Positions 9,419-19,876 of a stretch of 64,000 bases of DNA are shown here, in pieces. The notes under the pieces are model-generated. The model was not told the origin of the DNA and ran no database searches. It worked only from the letters and a program-made list of their open reading frames with translations. Numbering within the stretch: position 1 is the stretch's first letter; each line of letters starts with the position of its first letter. The stretch comes from Caulobacteraceae bacterium (GTDB lineage: Bacteria; Pseudomonadota; Alphaproteobacteria; Caulobacterales; Caulobacteraceae), in the NCBI GenBank assembly GCA_947441065.1, contig CANESI010000009.1:1-64000 (forward strand). Reading direction: 5' to 3'. The position numbers and the translations under genes were made by a program.

Positions 9419-11788
9419 ATGTTGCTTCTGTCCTATCGCCCGAACCAAACATCCAATTCGAACGCCCTGAAATTGGCGATTGTGGCGGGTATCTCCTCCT
9501 TCTCGTTGATAGGGACGGCAACCCAAGCCCAAGAGCGGGGGACGGAGACCGGGTCGCTGGTTCCAGAAATCATCGTCACCGCGCAAAAGCGCGAAGAAAA
9601 TCTCAATGCCGTGCCCATGTCGATCACGGCGGTGACGGGCGAACAGCTCAAGCGCGCGGGCGTCAATGAGGTCCGTGATCTGATCAAGGTCTCACCCGGC
9701 TTTAGCTATGCCGATTCCTATGTCGGCTCCCCGATCTATACAATTCGCGGCATTGGCTTTAGCGACATCAGCTTGGGCGGCCGTTCAACGGTCAGCCTCT
9801 ATATCGATCAGGCCCCCATCCCCTTTGCGATTGAGAGCCGCGGGGTCAATCTGGACCTCGAGCGCGTCGAAATTCTCAAGGGTCCGCAAGGTACCCTGTT
9901 CGGGCAAAATGCCACCGGCGGTGCGATCAACTTCATTGCCGCCAAGCCGACCAAGAGTTTTGCGGCTGGTATGGATGCCAGCTACGGCACCTTTAACGCA
10001 TCAGACCTGAGCGGCTTTATCAGCGGCCCCCTGTCCGAGACGCTGGGTGCGCGTTTGGCCGTCCAGACGATCAGGTCTGATCCTTGGCAGCGCAGCTACA
10101 CCAAATCCGCCGAAAATGGCGCCGACAATGTCCAAAATGCCCGCCTGACCTTGGCCTGGGACCCCAGCGCGCGGCTGAAGGTGCAGGTCAATATTAATGG
10201 CTCCAATGACCAGTCGGATGTGCAGGCCGGTCAATTGATTGGCATCAACCCCCAGATTGCGCCTATCGCCCCCTTCGTCCCGGGCCTGCTGACCTACAGA
10301 TTAGCGCCCGCCAATGCGCGGGCGGCCGATTTCAATCCGGCCGATGACTATGCCAAGAACAATCGCTTCCTTCAGGCCGCAGCGAAGATCGACTATCAAC
10401 TGTCAGATCGCATGACCCTGACCTCGCTGACCGCCGTCAGTCAGTTCAAGCAGGATCAGCTCCAAGATATTGACGGCACGACCCTGTCGAACCTGAACCG
10501 GCACACCACGGGCAAGATCGAGTCCCTGTCGCAAGAACTGCGGATCGCGGGCGATCTCAATGAAAAGACCCGCTATACGGTTGGCGTCAGCTATGCCGAC
10601 GATGATGTTCGCGAATCCAGCTTCAACATTTTGGCGCAGAGCACCCAGGCCCTGGCCTTTACCGGCTTTGGCCTGCCGATCTTTGCCGATTTCGTCGATA
10701 CCAATAACCAAGAGTCAAAGACCTCGGCCATCTTCGCCAGCCTCGACTATCAGCTGAACGATGATCTGAAGGTCTATGGCGGCGCGCGCTATACAAAATC
10801 GGACAATCGCTTCAGCGGCTGCACGGCCGATTCCGGCAATGGCAATACGGCCTTCGTCCTTGGGTCCTTGTGGAACTCCTTCCGTCCAGCATTTGGTCTG
10901 CCCTTTAATCCCCCGATCGCTAAGGGCGGCTGTACCACGGTCAATGCCCTCTATGCCCCGGGGCTGGTGGTCGATAGCCTCAATGAGACCAATGTCGCTT
11001 GGCGCGTTGGGACAGAGTGGACGCCGCGCGAGCGGACCCTGCTCTATGCCAATATCAGCAAGGGCTATAAGGCGGGCGGCTTCCCCTCGCTGGGGGCCTC
11101 AACGGCAAGTCAGTATCAGCCAGCGACCCAAGAGTCGGTTCTGGCCTATGAGGCCGGGTTCAAGACCACCACATCGGACCGCAAGCTCCAACTCAACGGG
11201 GCCCTGTTCTATTATGACTATCAGGACAAGCAGATCCTCGGCCGCGTGCTGGACCCCGTCTTTAACTCCCTCTTGCAGATGATCAATGTGCCCAAGTCTA
11301 AGGTCACCGGCGCTGAGCTTCAGGCCACCTGGGTCCCGATCGAAGGGCTGAACCTTACCGCAGGCGCATCCTATACGGACTCTGAGATCCTAGACGGTTT
11401 CACCAATTTTGACCCCAACGCCATCTTGACCAATTTTGGCGGACAGGCCTTCCCCAATACGCCGAAGCTGCAGTTTGTCGCTGACGCCAACTATGGCTGG
11501 GCGATCACTGAAACCCTAAACGGCTTTGTCGGCGGCGGGGTAACCCATCAGGACAAGACCAATAGCCAGTTGGGCCAACTGCCATCGCTCGCTGTGAAGG
11601 CCTATAGTCTTATCGACCTTCGCGCGGGCGTCGAAAGCCAGAGCGGCGCTTGGCGCCTGTCGGCCTGGGGCCGCAATGTGGGGGATGCCTACTATTGGAC
11701 GGCGGCCAACCGCAACCTCGATACCACCGTGAGGTTTACGGGTCGTCCGGCGACCTACGGCCTGTCCTTGAGCTACCGGTTCCAATAG
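9419..11788 (+). CDS. TonB-dependent receptor
   Basis: EIIVTAQKREENLNAVPMSITAV plug, RVEILKGPQGTLFGQNATGGAINFI, C-terminal aromatic SLSYRFQ. Confidence 0.95.
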   Translation: MLLLSYRPNQTSNSNALKLAIVAGISSFSLIGTATQAQERGTETGSLVPEIIVTAQKREENLNAVPMSITAVTGEQLKRAGVNEVRDLIKVSPGFSYADSYVGSPIYTIRGIGFSDISLGGRSTVSLYIDQAPIPFAIESRGVNLDLERVEILKGPQGTLFGQNATGGAINFIAAKPTKSFAAGMDASYGTFNASDLSGFISGPLSETLGARLAVQTIRSDPWQRSYTKSAENGADNVQNARLTLAWDPSARLKVQVNINGSNDQSDVQAGQLIGINPQIAPIAPFVPGLLTYRLAPANARAADFNPADDYAKNNRFLQAAAKIDYQLSDRMTLTSLTAVSQFKQDQLQDIDGTTLSNLNRHTTGKIESLSQELRIAGDLNEKTRYTVGVSYADDDVRESSFNILAQSTQALAFTGFGLPIFADFVDTNNQESKTSAIFASLDYQLNDDLKVYGGARYTKSDNRFSGCTADSGNGNTAFVLGSLWNSFRPAFGLPFNPPIAKGGCTTVNALYAPGLVVDSLNETNVAWRVGTEWTPRERTLLYANISKGYKAGGFPSLGASTASQYQPATQESVLAYEAGFKTTTSDRKLQLNGALFYYDYQDKQILGRVLDPVFNSLLQMINVPKSKVTGAELQATWVPIEGLNLTAGASYTDSEILDGFTNFDPNAILTNFGGQAFPNTPKLQFVADANYGWAITETLNGFVGGGVTHQDKTNSQLGQLPSLAVKAYSLIDLRAGVESQSGAWRLSAWGRNVGDAYYWTAANRNLDTTVRFTGRPATYGLSLSYRFQ

Positions 11789-11803
11789 CCATCTCAAGAT
11801 CAG

Positions 11804-11840
11804 CCGTTCTGGCGCGAAGGTGTCCGCCGCGTCAGAACGG
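11804..11840. terminator. Stem-loop between convergent TonB receptor and nitroreductase genes
   Basis: CCGTTCTGGCGCG ... CGCGTCAGAACGG 13-bp inverted repeat (one G:U). Confidence 0.5.
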
Positions 11841-11875
11841 TCTCTAGGTCTTAAGGGCGGCAGTCTAGGCCAGAC

Positions 11876-12553
11876 CTAATCGTCAAAGCCCCGGAACACG
11901 GCTGCCTCTTGCACGCTCTTGCGCTCAGAAATAACGGCATTGGCTGGGAAGCTTTCGTCGGGCCAGCCGATAGCAATGCTCTTCATGATGATCTGATCAT
12001 CGGCAATGCCGGCATGTTCACGCACGACGGGCGATTGCATGATGCCTTGGCTGTTGATCACCGCGCCCAGACCGCGCGACCAAGCGGCATTGACCAGAGC
12101 GGTGGTGACCGCGCCGCAGTCAAAGGGGGTGTCGTCACTGCCCGCGAGCACGCGGTCATAGGTCACGATCACACAGACCGGCGCATCAAACTGGCGAAAG
12201 CCGCGCAGGACCCAATCTTGGCGCGCGTCCTTGTCTTCGCGGGCGATGCCCATGGCCGAAAACAGCTGCTTGGCCACGCCGACCTGACGATCGCGATGAT
12301 GGCCCTCGAAGGCTTGGCCGGTGCGGAACTCGCGCGAATGGGGCACGCCCGCCAGGTTCCGTTCGGTGTTTCCGGCCCGGATACGGTCCAGCGGCTCACC
12401 GGTCAGGACATAGAAGTTCCAAGGCTGGGTGTTCATCGACGATGGCGCGCGCATGGCGAGGGTGAGGATCTCCTCAATCAGCGCCTGCGGGACGGGATCG
12501 GGCTTGTAACCGCGGATGCTGCGGCGACCTAGAACGACGTCATCAAATTGCAT
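11876..12553 (-). CDS. Nitroreductase family protein
   Basis: RRSIRGYKPDPVPQALIEEILTLAMRAPSSMNTQPWNFYVLTGEP. Confidence 0.92.
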   Translation of the reverse strand: MQFDDVVLGRRSIRGYKPDPVPQALIEEILTLAMRAPSSMNTQPWNFYVLTGEPLDRIRAGNTERNLAGVPHSREFRTGQAFEGHHRDRQVGVAKQLFSAMGIAREDKDARQDWVLRGFRQFDAPVCVIVTYDRVLAGSDDTPFDCGAVTTALVNAAWSRGLGAVINSQGIMQSPVVREHAGIADDQIIMKSIAIGWPDESFPANAVISERKSVQEAAVFRGFDD

Positions 12554-12778
12554 GTCAGGCCTCAGGGCGGGTTGGATCGAAGGGCTCAGGCCTTGGACCT
12601 GATTGAGTATTGGCTATAACCAGATTGATAGCCTGCGTCGACCCGAGATCATGGGTACCTATGCTGTGAGCACTATGCCGGTGACGGGTTCAGTCCTCTT
12701 CGATTCTATCGACAAATCTTACCTATGGTGTCTAATGCCGAGTGCGCCGTCTTGGGTGGGTGGTTCGTGGAGAGGGCT

Positions 12779-13726
12779 ATGCCGATGATGCCGAGCTTTA
12801 CCCGTCGTGGAACCTTAGCCGGTGGGCTGGGCTGGATCGCCTCTGGCTCAAGCTTGGCGAGCGCGATGACGCCAGCCCCAGCAAAATCGCGTCTGATCTT
12901 GCTGGGCACAGCTGGGGGTCCAACGCCAAAGCCGAACCGGTCGGCACCGGCACAGGTTATTATGGTTGGCGACCGGGCCTATGTGATCGACTGCGGCGAT
13001 GGTGTCGCGCGGCAGTTGGTGATGGCGGGCATTTCTCTTTCATCATTGAGCCATCTGTTCCTGACCCATCACCATTCGGACCATAATGCCGACTATGGCA
13101 ATCTGCTGTTGCTCAGTTGGGCCGCGAACCTGTCCAAGCCGGTTCACGCCTATGGCCCGCCGCCCTTGGCGCGGATGACGCAGCTCTTTTTAGACCTGAA
13201 TGAGGTCGATATCCGCATACGGATGGCCGATGAGGGCCGCCCCTCCTTGGCTGATATGATCGTGCCCCACGAGATCTCGACGGGCGGACTGGTCATGCGA
13301 GATCAGTGGGTCAAGGTGACTGCGGCCCTTGTCGACCATCCCCCGATCAGCCCAGCCTTCGCCTATCGCTTTGACTGTCCCGATCGCTCTATCGTCATAT
13401 CGGGCGATACGCGCGCCAGTGATCGCCTGATCGCGCTTGCCCGCGGTGCCGACGTCCTGGTCCATGAGGCCCTCTATCTCCCAGCCCTAGAGCAGCTGAT
13501 CGCGACAGAGCCCAATGCCAAGACCTTGCGAGAACATCTCTTAGCGAGCCACACCCCCGTGGCAGAGGTGGGGCGGGTGGCTACGGAGGCTGGGGTCAAG
13601 ACCCTCGTCCTGTCTCATCTGGTGCCGGGCGGTTACCCCTTCATCAAGGACGAGGTCTGGATGGAGGCCGTAAGGCCTCATTTTTCGGGCACAATCATTA
13701 TCGGCCGAGATCTGATGGAGATTTGA
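12779..13726 (+). CDS. MBL-fold metallo-hydrolase (ribonuclease Z/arylsulfatase-like)
   Basis: HLFLTHHHSDHNADYGNLL, VISGDTRASD, LVHEALY; start with upstream GGAGAGGG chosen over the longer ORF. Confidence 0.88.
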   Translation: MPMMPSFTRRGTLAGGLGWIASGSSLASAMTPAPAKSRLILLGTAGGPTPKPNRSAPAQVIMVGDRAYVIDCGDGVARQLVMAGISLSSLSHLFLTHHHSDHNADYGNLLLLSWAANLSKPVHAYGPPPLARMTQLFLDLNEVDIRIRMADEGRPSLADMIVPHEISTGGLVMRDQWVKVTAALVDHPPISPAFAYRFDCPDRSIVISGDTRASDRLIALARGADVLVHEALYLPALEQLIATEPNAKTLREHLLASHTPVAEVGRVATEAGVKTLVLSHLVPGGYPFIKDEVWMEAVRPHFSGTIIIGRDLMEI

Positions 13727-14041
13727 CGCGGGGCCTTTCGCCAGACTATCTGACATCGTTGTCATGCCAATCGAATGATTTCTAGCATTATCGCGAAATC
13801 CTGATGATTTTCTTGTGTAGTTTAAACAATATATGGCATTTTGAATTTATGAAATTGAATGTAAAAATCCCTAGAATTTAATTTTTCTATCAAATCTACA
13901 AAAAGATCCAATAGCCGGGTTGATATATCGGCTTTAGATGGATATAATCATCAATCTCCGGTGCCTATTATATTATGTATTTGCCGTGTTTGGTAAAATA
14001 GACCACTTAAGACGCTCTTAGATTGCGTTGACACGACCCGT

Positions 14042-14971
14042 TTGGGGCATAGTATGCCGCCAATGACATACCTTCCTGAACCCAACAAAAATCGTGACCT
14101 CTATGCCGGGGGGCCTTCCGTCTCCTCCATCGCTTGGGGGATGTGGCGTTTCTGCGGCGCGGATGTGAACGCCGCCCAAGCCAGAGTGCAGGCCGCGCTC
14201 GATGCGGGGGTGACCCTGTTCGATACGGCCGACATCTATGGCCCAGACAATGGCGAGCCCTTCGGCGCGGCAGAGGCCCTCTTGGGCGCAGTGCTGAAGC
14301 AGGCTCCGGCCTTGGCCAAGCAGATGGTGATCGCCACCAAGGGCGGGATTGAGATGGGCGTGCCCTACAATTCCAGTCAGACCTATCTAACCTCGGCCAT
14401 TGATGCCTCCTTGAGCCGCATGGGTGTCGAGCATGTCGCCCTCTGGCAGATCCACCGCCCGGACATTTTGACCCATCCGGCTGAAATTGCTCGGGCGCTG
14501 GAAGCGGCCCATGAGGCGGGAAAGATCGGCTCGGTTGGGGTGTCCAACTACACGACCTCTCAGGTCGAGGCCTTTGCCGCCCATCTGCGTCTGCCGGTGG
14601 TCTCAACCCAGCCGGAATTTTCTCCCCTGACGGTCGGGGCCCTTTCCGACGGGGTTATGGATCAGGCGATTGCGCGCAACATGACGGTCTTGGCCTGGTC
14701 TCCGCTCGGCGGCGGACGGCTGGCTCAGCCTGGTTCCGACCGTGAGCGTGCCGTGGCAGCAGCCCTTGGCGCGGTGGCTCAAACCTACGGTGTTTCGCTG
14801 GCGGCCGCGGCCTATAGCTGGATCATGGCCCACCCGGTCCGTCCCATTCCCATCGTCGGCACCCAGACCCCAGCACGGATCGCCGAGATCCCAGACGCCT
14901 ACAAGCCCCGCTGGACCCGTCAGGCTTGGTATGAGGTGCTGGTCGCCGCCCTTGGAGCGCCACTGCCATGA
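14042..14971 (+). CDS. Aldo/keto reductase
   Basis: LFDTADIYGPDNGEPFGAAEALLG, MVIATKGG, ALWQIHRPD, IGSVGVSNY. Confidence 0.9.
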   Translation: MGHSMPPMTYLPEPNKNRDLYAGGPSVSSIAWGMWRFCGADVNAAQARVQAALDAGVTLFDTADIYGPDNGEPFGAAEALLGAVLKQAPALAKQMVIATKGGIEMGVPYNSSQTYLTSAIDASLSRMGVEHVALWQIHRPDILTHPAEIARALEAAHEAGKIGSVGVSNYTTSQVEAFAAHLRLPVVSTQPEFSPLTVGALSDGVMDQAIARNMTVLAWSPLGGGRLAQPGSDRERAVAAALGAVAQTYGVSLAAAAYSWIMAHPVRPIPIVGTQTPARIAEIPDAYKPRWTRQAWYEVLVAALGAPLP

Positions 14972-16032
14972 CGTCGGCACCGTGCGAGATCAGTTGGTTT
15001 TCGGCCCTTTGCGACGATGACTATGAGTTTTTGGGCGTTCCCGATGAGCGGCTCCAGTCAAGCTGGGAGCACTGCCGCGATATCGTCCTGCAGGCCGAGG
15101 CAGGCGGGTTTGATAATATCCTCCTGCCCTCGGGCTATGAACTGGGCATAGACACCACCGCCTTTGCCGCCGCCATCGCGACCCAGGTTCGGCGCATGCG
15201 TCTTTTGATGGCCGTGCGGATTGGCGAGATGTGGCCGCCTCAGTTGGCCCGCCAGATCGCCACCATCGACCGCATTTTGGGTGGACGGCTCACCGTCAAC
15301 ATCATTTCCTCGGACATGCCCGGTGAAAAGCTGGCCTCGGCGCCGCGCTATGCCCGCACCGTTGAGGCCATGTCGATCCTCAAGACCATGCTCAATGGCG
15401 AGGCGCTGGACCATCAGGGCGAGTTCTGGAACCTCAAGATCGAACCGCCCCGTGTCCGGACCCATTCGGGCAAGGCGCCCCTGCTCTATTTCGGCGGCCT
15501 GTCGGAAGATGCCCGCGACGCCGCCGCCAAGGGGGCTGATGTCTTTCTGATGTGGCCCGATCGCAAGGAAGCGGTCGCGGACATTATCGCCGACATGACC
15601 ACCCGAGCGGCGCGCTATGGCCGGACCCTGCGCTTTGGTTACCGCGCCCATGTGGTGGTGCGCGATACCGAGTCGGAAGCGCGCACCGCCGCCGACCGCC
15701 TACTGAGCAAGCTCGATAATCAGGTGGGGGCCGCGATCAAGGCCAAGGCTCTGGATTCCAAGTCGGCCGGCGTTCAGGCTCAGGTCGCCCTTCGCGAGAC
15801 GGCAGGCGATGATGGCTATGCCGAAGCCAATCTCTGGACCGGCATCGGGCGGGCAAGATCCGGTTGCGGCGCGGCGATTGTCGGTGATCCTGATCAGGTG
15901 CTGGCCAAGCTCAATGACTACCGAGCCATGGGTATCGAGGCCTTTATCCTGTCTGGCTATCCGCATGCTGCAGAGGCCGACCTCTTTGCCCGCCACGTCC
16001 TGCCTCACATCGACCACGGCCCGCTGATCTAG
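14968..16032 (+). CDS. LLM class flavin-dependent oxidoreductase (SsuD-like)
   Basis: ISWFSALCDDDYEFLG, GGFDNILLPSGYELG, GGRLTVNIISSDMPGE, FILSGYPHAAEADLF; ATGA overlap with upstream AKR gene. Confidence 0.9.
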   Translation: MTSAPCEISWFSALCDDDYEFLGVPDERLQSSWEHCRDIVLQAEAGGFDNILLPSGYELGIDTTAFAAAIATQVRRMRLLMAVRIGEMWPPQLARQIATIDRILGGRLTVNIISSDMPGEKLASAPRYARTVEAMSILKTMLNGEALDHQGEFWNLKIEPPRVRTHSGKAPLLYFGGLSEDARDAAAKGADVFLMWPDRKEAVADIIADMTTRAARYGRTLRFGYRAHVVVRDTESEARTAADRLLSKLDNQVGAAIKAKALDSKSAGVQAQVALRETAGDDGYAEANLWTGIGRARSGCGAAIVGDPDQVLAKLNDYRAMGIEAFILSGYPHAAEADLFARHVLPHIDHGPLI

Positions 16033-16320
16033 TTCGGACGAGCCCAGGCGATAGAAACCGCGCACGGTGGGGGTCTCACAAGACCTAAACGCCCTGCAAA
16101 ACTGTTGCACACCGATCATAGGCGCGACCGAACTTGGCGTTCAGAGGGCACCCTCCGGCGCGCATCCTTCCCCAAGTTTTGATCGATAAGCCGCAAAAAA
16201 TCAGGGCGTTAAGTTAGAATTTCTGGCGGTCTTCAAGGGCGAACCGGGGGTTGCGTTCTTGCCCTTCTTGTGAAAACAAGCCTAAGTTCGGTTTGTCATA
16301 TAATCTTCAAGGGGCGGAAT

Positions 16321-17409
16321 GTGGTTGAGGTGGTGCGTTACGGTATTGTGGGTACCGGGCTGATGGCTCGTGAGCATATCCGCAATCTGGCCATTACACC
16401 CGGCGCTGTCGTCACGGCCCTTGCCGATCCGGTTGCGCAGTCCCTCAATATGGCGCGGGACGTTTTGGGTGCGGGCGGCGAGACGGTTTCATGCTTCGCC
16501 GATAGTGCATCCTTGGCCAAGAGCGGCTTGGTCGATGCCGTGATCGTCGCCAGCCCAAACTACACCCACCGCAAGGTGCTCGAGCCCCTGTTTGATGCAA
16601 GCCTCGCCATCCTGTGCGAAAAGCCGCTGGCGACGGCTTTGGACGATGCCCGCTGGGTGGTAGAGCGCGCCGCGCAATCGTCGGCCCCGTTCTGGACGGC
16701 GATGGAATATCGCTACATGCCGCCGATGGTCGAGTATGTGAACCAGATCCATAGCGGCAAGGTCGGACGGCTGCAGATGTTGTCGATCCGCGAACATCGC
16801 TTCCCCTTCCTGCCCAAGGTCGGCGATTGGAACCGATTTAACCGTAATACGGGCGGGACCATGGTGGAGAAGTGCTGCCACTTCTTTGACCTGATGCGCC
16901 TGATCGTGGGGTCCGAGGCCGTGCGCGTCTATTGCTCTGGCGCGATGGACGTCAACCACAAGGACGAACGCTATAATGGCGAGACGCCCGACATTATCGA
17001 CAATAGCTTCACGACCGTCGATTTCGCCAACGGGGTTCGCGCTATGTTGGACCTGTCGATGTTCGCCGATGGGGCCGAGAACCAAGAAGAGGTGACGGCT
17101 GTGGGCGACAAGGCCCGGCTGGATCTATTCATCCCGGAAGGTGCCTTGGTCTATGCGCCTCGGGTTGGGTTCCGGAATCCGAAAAATGTCTCGCGCGAGA
17201 TCGTTGAGACCGACGAAACCGCCCTCAAGGCCGGTAGCCACCATGGCTCGACCTTCTATGAACATCAGAAATTCAACGCCGCTGTTCGTGGCGTTGGGCC
17301 GGTCGAGGTGACCGCCCAAGACGGCTATTTGGCCGTTGCCATCGGCGCAGCCGCAGAGATCAGTGCGCGTGAGAAAAGATCCGTAGAGATGGCAGAGCTT
17401 GGCCTCTAG
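16321..17409 (+). CDS. Gfo/Idh/MocA family oxidoreductase
   Basis: VRYGIVGTGLMAREHIRNLA, VIVASPNYTHRKVLEPLFDASLAILCEKPLA; GTG start preceded by AAGGGG. Confidence 0.9.
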   Translation: MVEVVRYGIVGTGLMAREHIRNLAITPGAVVTALADPVAQSLNMARDVLGAGGETVSCFADSASLAKSGLVDAVIVASPNYTHRKVLEPLFDASLAILCEKPLATALDDARWVVERAAQSSAPFWTAMEYRYMPPMVEYVNQIHSGKVGRLQMLSIREHRFPFLPKVGDWNRFNRNTGGTMVEKCCHFFDLMRLIVGSEAVRVYCSGAMDVNHKDERYNGETPDIIDNSFTTVDFANGVRAMLDLSMFADGAENQEEVTAVGDKARLDLFIPEGALVYAPRVGFRNPKNVSREIVETDETALKAGSHHGSTFYEHQKFNAAVRGVGPVEVTAQDGYLAVAIGAAAEISAREKRSVEMAELGL

Positions 17410-17458
17410 CCCCATAAAAAACTGAATTGAAACAAACGGAAGACAAGGGGAACCACAA

Positions 17459-19756
17459 ATGTCCGTAAAGACGACCAACAGCATCCTGCTGAAAAACACA
17501 TCGCGCGGCGCTTTCGTCGCGGCGCTCTTGGCCAGCTCAAGCCTTGCTGGCGCGGCTATGGCCCAGACCGCAGCGGCCTCGACCGACACCAACGCAGGCA
17601 ATCAGCTTGAAGAGGTGGTTGTCACCGCCCGCCTGCGTAACGAGTCGCTGCAGACCACGCCGGTCGCGGTCAGCGTCGTCAGCGGCGCTCTGGTTCGCCA
17701 AGAAAACCGTAATAATATTGTCGATCTGGTGGCCCTGATCCCCAGTGTCGAGACCCGCACCTCACCCTCGAACAAGGACGCCTCGCTGCTGATCCGTGGT
17801 CTGGGCACCATCACCACCTCGCCCGGCGCTGAGCCGACCGTCTCGACCGTCGTCGACGGCGTGGTTCTGGCCCGTCCAGGTCAGATGGTCACCGACATTG
17901 TCGATCTGGACCGGGTCGAGGTGCTGCGCGGCCCGCAAGGCACTCTGTTCGGTAAGAACGCCTCGGCCGGCGTGATCAATATCATCACCGCCAATCCAAC
18001 CCCTGAGACCAGCGCCCACATTGAAGGCGCCTACTATCAGGGCAACGAATATCGCATTTCGGGCGCGGTGAACGGCGAGATTGTTAAGGGCATCCTCAGC
18101 GGCCGACTGGCTGGCGTGACCAGCGGTTACGAAGGCAATGTCGACAACATCTTCAATGGCACCAAGAACAATGGCTATAAGAGCCAAGGCTTCCGCGGCA
18201 AGCTCCTGTTCACCCCAACCGAGAACTTTAGCGTTCTGGCGGGGGTCGACTATACAGATTCCAATTTGAAATCGACCGGCGCCATCTATGTCGCCACCTA
18301 CAATATCGGCTATCCGAGCGGCGTTCGGACCAACAGCGTCAACCTGCCAAAGATCTTGGCCGCTCAAGGGCTGACCGCTTCGATGGACAATACCGACGTG
18401 TCGCTCAACTCGCCTTCGAGCGTTTTGGACATGAATTCGGGTGCCTTTGTTCAGGCGAACTACACGCTGGGCGGTTTTGATCTGACCTCGATTACGGCCT
18501 TCCGCTATTGGCGCAATGTCCAGCGCGGCGATCTGGATGGCTATTCGAAGCTGACCAGCCTCACGCCAACCCAGCAGGTCGACCTCGGCCATGTTTGGAC
18601 CAAGCAATATACCCAAGAGTTCCGCTTGAGCTCTCCGAAGGGCAAGTTCCTCGACTATGTCGTGGGTCTCTATTTCATGCACGCCCCGGACAAGGAAGAC
18701 TATCGCCGCGACACGACGCAGCTGTTGGCCAATGGTTCAACCGTTGCCAACTATGGCTATAACCAGTTCGGCGCCACACCGACCCACCAGTCCGTCTTTG
18801 GTGAAGCCAACCTGAACTTCACCGAGCGCTTCCGTGCGCTCGTGGGTGCGCGCCTCGTTGACGACAAGTTGCGCTTCTACTCGTCGCGCTACTCGACATC
18901 GCCAACGCCGGTTCCGGGTATCAACCCCTCGTTCGTGGGTGAGGGCTCAGCCCATGTGAAAGACTATGCTGGCCGCGTGGGTCTGCAATATGACGTCAAT
19001 GACAGCACCCATGCCTATGTCACCTATTCGCGCGGCTATAAGGGCCCAGCCTTCAACGTCTTCTTCAATCAGACGGCCCTGCAGACCAACACCCTGAACC
19101 AAGAAACCTCCAAGGCCTTCGAAGCCGGTCTCAAGTCGCGGCTGTTCGACCGCCGCCTTCAGTTCAACGTCGCTGTGTTTAATGATGATGTGTCCAACTA
19201 TCAGGCCAACCAGCCCGATATCGTTGCAGGCGCGATCATCACGCGCTTGATCAATGCGGGTGATGTCTCGACCAAGGGCATTGAAATTGATGCCGTGGCT
19301 AAGTTTATCGACAATCTTACCCTGTCGGTTGACTACACCCACCTCGATGCTCGGATCGAGAAGTTCAACTGTCCGCCAAACGCCGCCGCAAGCTGCCAGG
19401 TCAATGGCAAGACCCTGCCCTTGGCACCAAAGGACAAGGTCTCGGCGCGGGCGCAATATGTGGCCTATCAGTCCGACCGCATGTCTGTGGATCTGAACAC
19501 CAACTATACTTGGCAGTCAGAGCAGCAAAACAGCATCACCCAAACGCCTGACACGATCTCGCCAAGCTATGGCGTCTGGAACGCGTCGGTGGCCTTGACC
19601 GACACTGTGAGCGATTGGTCCGCGCGCTTGGTGGTCCGCAACATCTTGGATCAGCAATATCGCACCTTCATCTCTCAGGCGAACGGCGGTCTGATCGGGC
19701 AGGTACCGCGCGACTTCAACCGTTACTTCGGCCTTATTCTGCGTAAGAACTTCTAG
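17459..19756 (+). CDS. TonB-dependent receptor
   Basis: EEVVVTARLRNESLQTTPVAVSVV, RVEVLRGPQGTLFGKNASAGVINIIT, C-terminal FGLILRKNF. Confidence 0.95.
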   Translation: MSVKTTNSILLKNTSRGAFVAALLASSSLAGAAMAQTAAASTDTNAGNQLEEVVVTARLRNESLQTTPVAVSVVSGALVRQENRNNIVDLVALIPSVETRTSPSNKDASLLIRGLGTITTSPGAEPTVSTVVDGVVLARPGQMVTDIVDLDRVEVLRGPQGTLFGKNASAGVINIITANPTPETSAHIEGAYYQGNEYRISGAVNGEIVKGILSGRLAGVTSGYEGNVDNIFNGTKNNGYKSQGFRGKLLFTPTENFSVLAGVDYTDSNLKSTGAIYVATYNIGYPSGVRTNSVNLPKILAAQGLTASMDNTDVSLNSPSSVLDMNSGAFVQANYTLGGFDLTSITAFRYWRNVQRGDLDGYSKLTSLTPTQQVDLGHVWTKQYTQEFRLSSPKGKFLDYVVGLYFMHAPDKEDYRRDTTQLLANGSTVANYGYNQFGATPTHQSVFGEANLNFTERFRALVGARLVDDKLRFYSSRYSTSPTPVPGINPSFVGEGSAHVKDYAGRVGLQYDVNDSTHAYVTYSRGYKGPAFNVFFNQTALQTNTLNQETSKAFEAGLKSRLFDRRLQFNVAVFNDDVSNYQANQPDIVAGAIITRLINAGDVSTKGIEIDAVAKFIDNLTLSVDYTHLDARIEKFNCPPNAAASCQVNGKTLPLAPKDKVSARAQYVAYQSDRMSVDLNTNYTWQSEQQNSITQTPDTISPSYGVWNASVALTDTVSDWSARLVVRNILDQQYRTFISQANGGLIGQVPRDFNRYFGLILRKNF

Positions 19757-19768
19757 TCTTAGCCCAGG

Positions 19769-19799
19769 GGGTCGATGGCTTAACCGCCATCGACCCTTT
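19769..19799 (+). terminator. Rho-independent-type terminator
   Basis: GGGTCGATGGC-TTAACC-GCCATCGACCC perfect 11-bp stem followed by TTT. Confidence 0.7.
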
Positions 19800-19876
19800 G
19801 CGCTTGAACCGCCATATTATAAGTTGAGGTTTCCACTGTTAACCTCAAACCTCCAGCGAACTTCAGGGGTCGTCGC

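Noticed and set aside
17762-18682. 306-aa minus-strand ORF
   Set aside because: Antisense to the TonB receptor; no recognisable motifs
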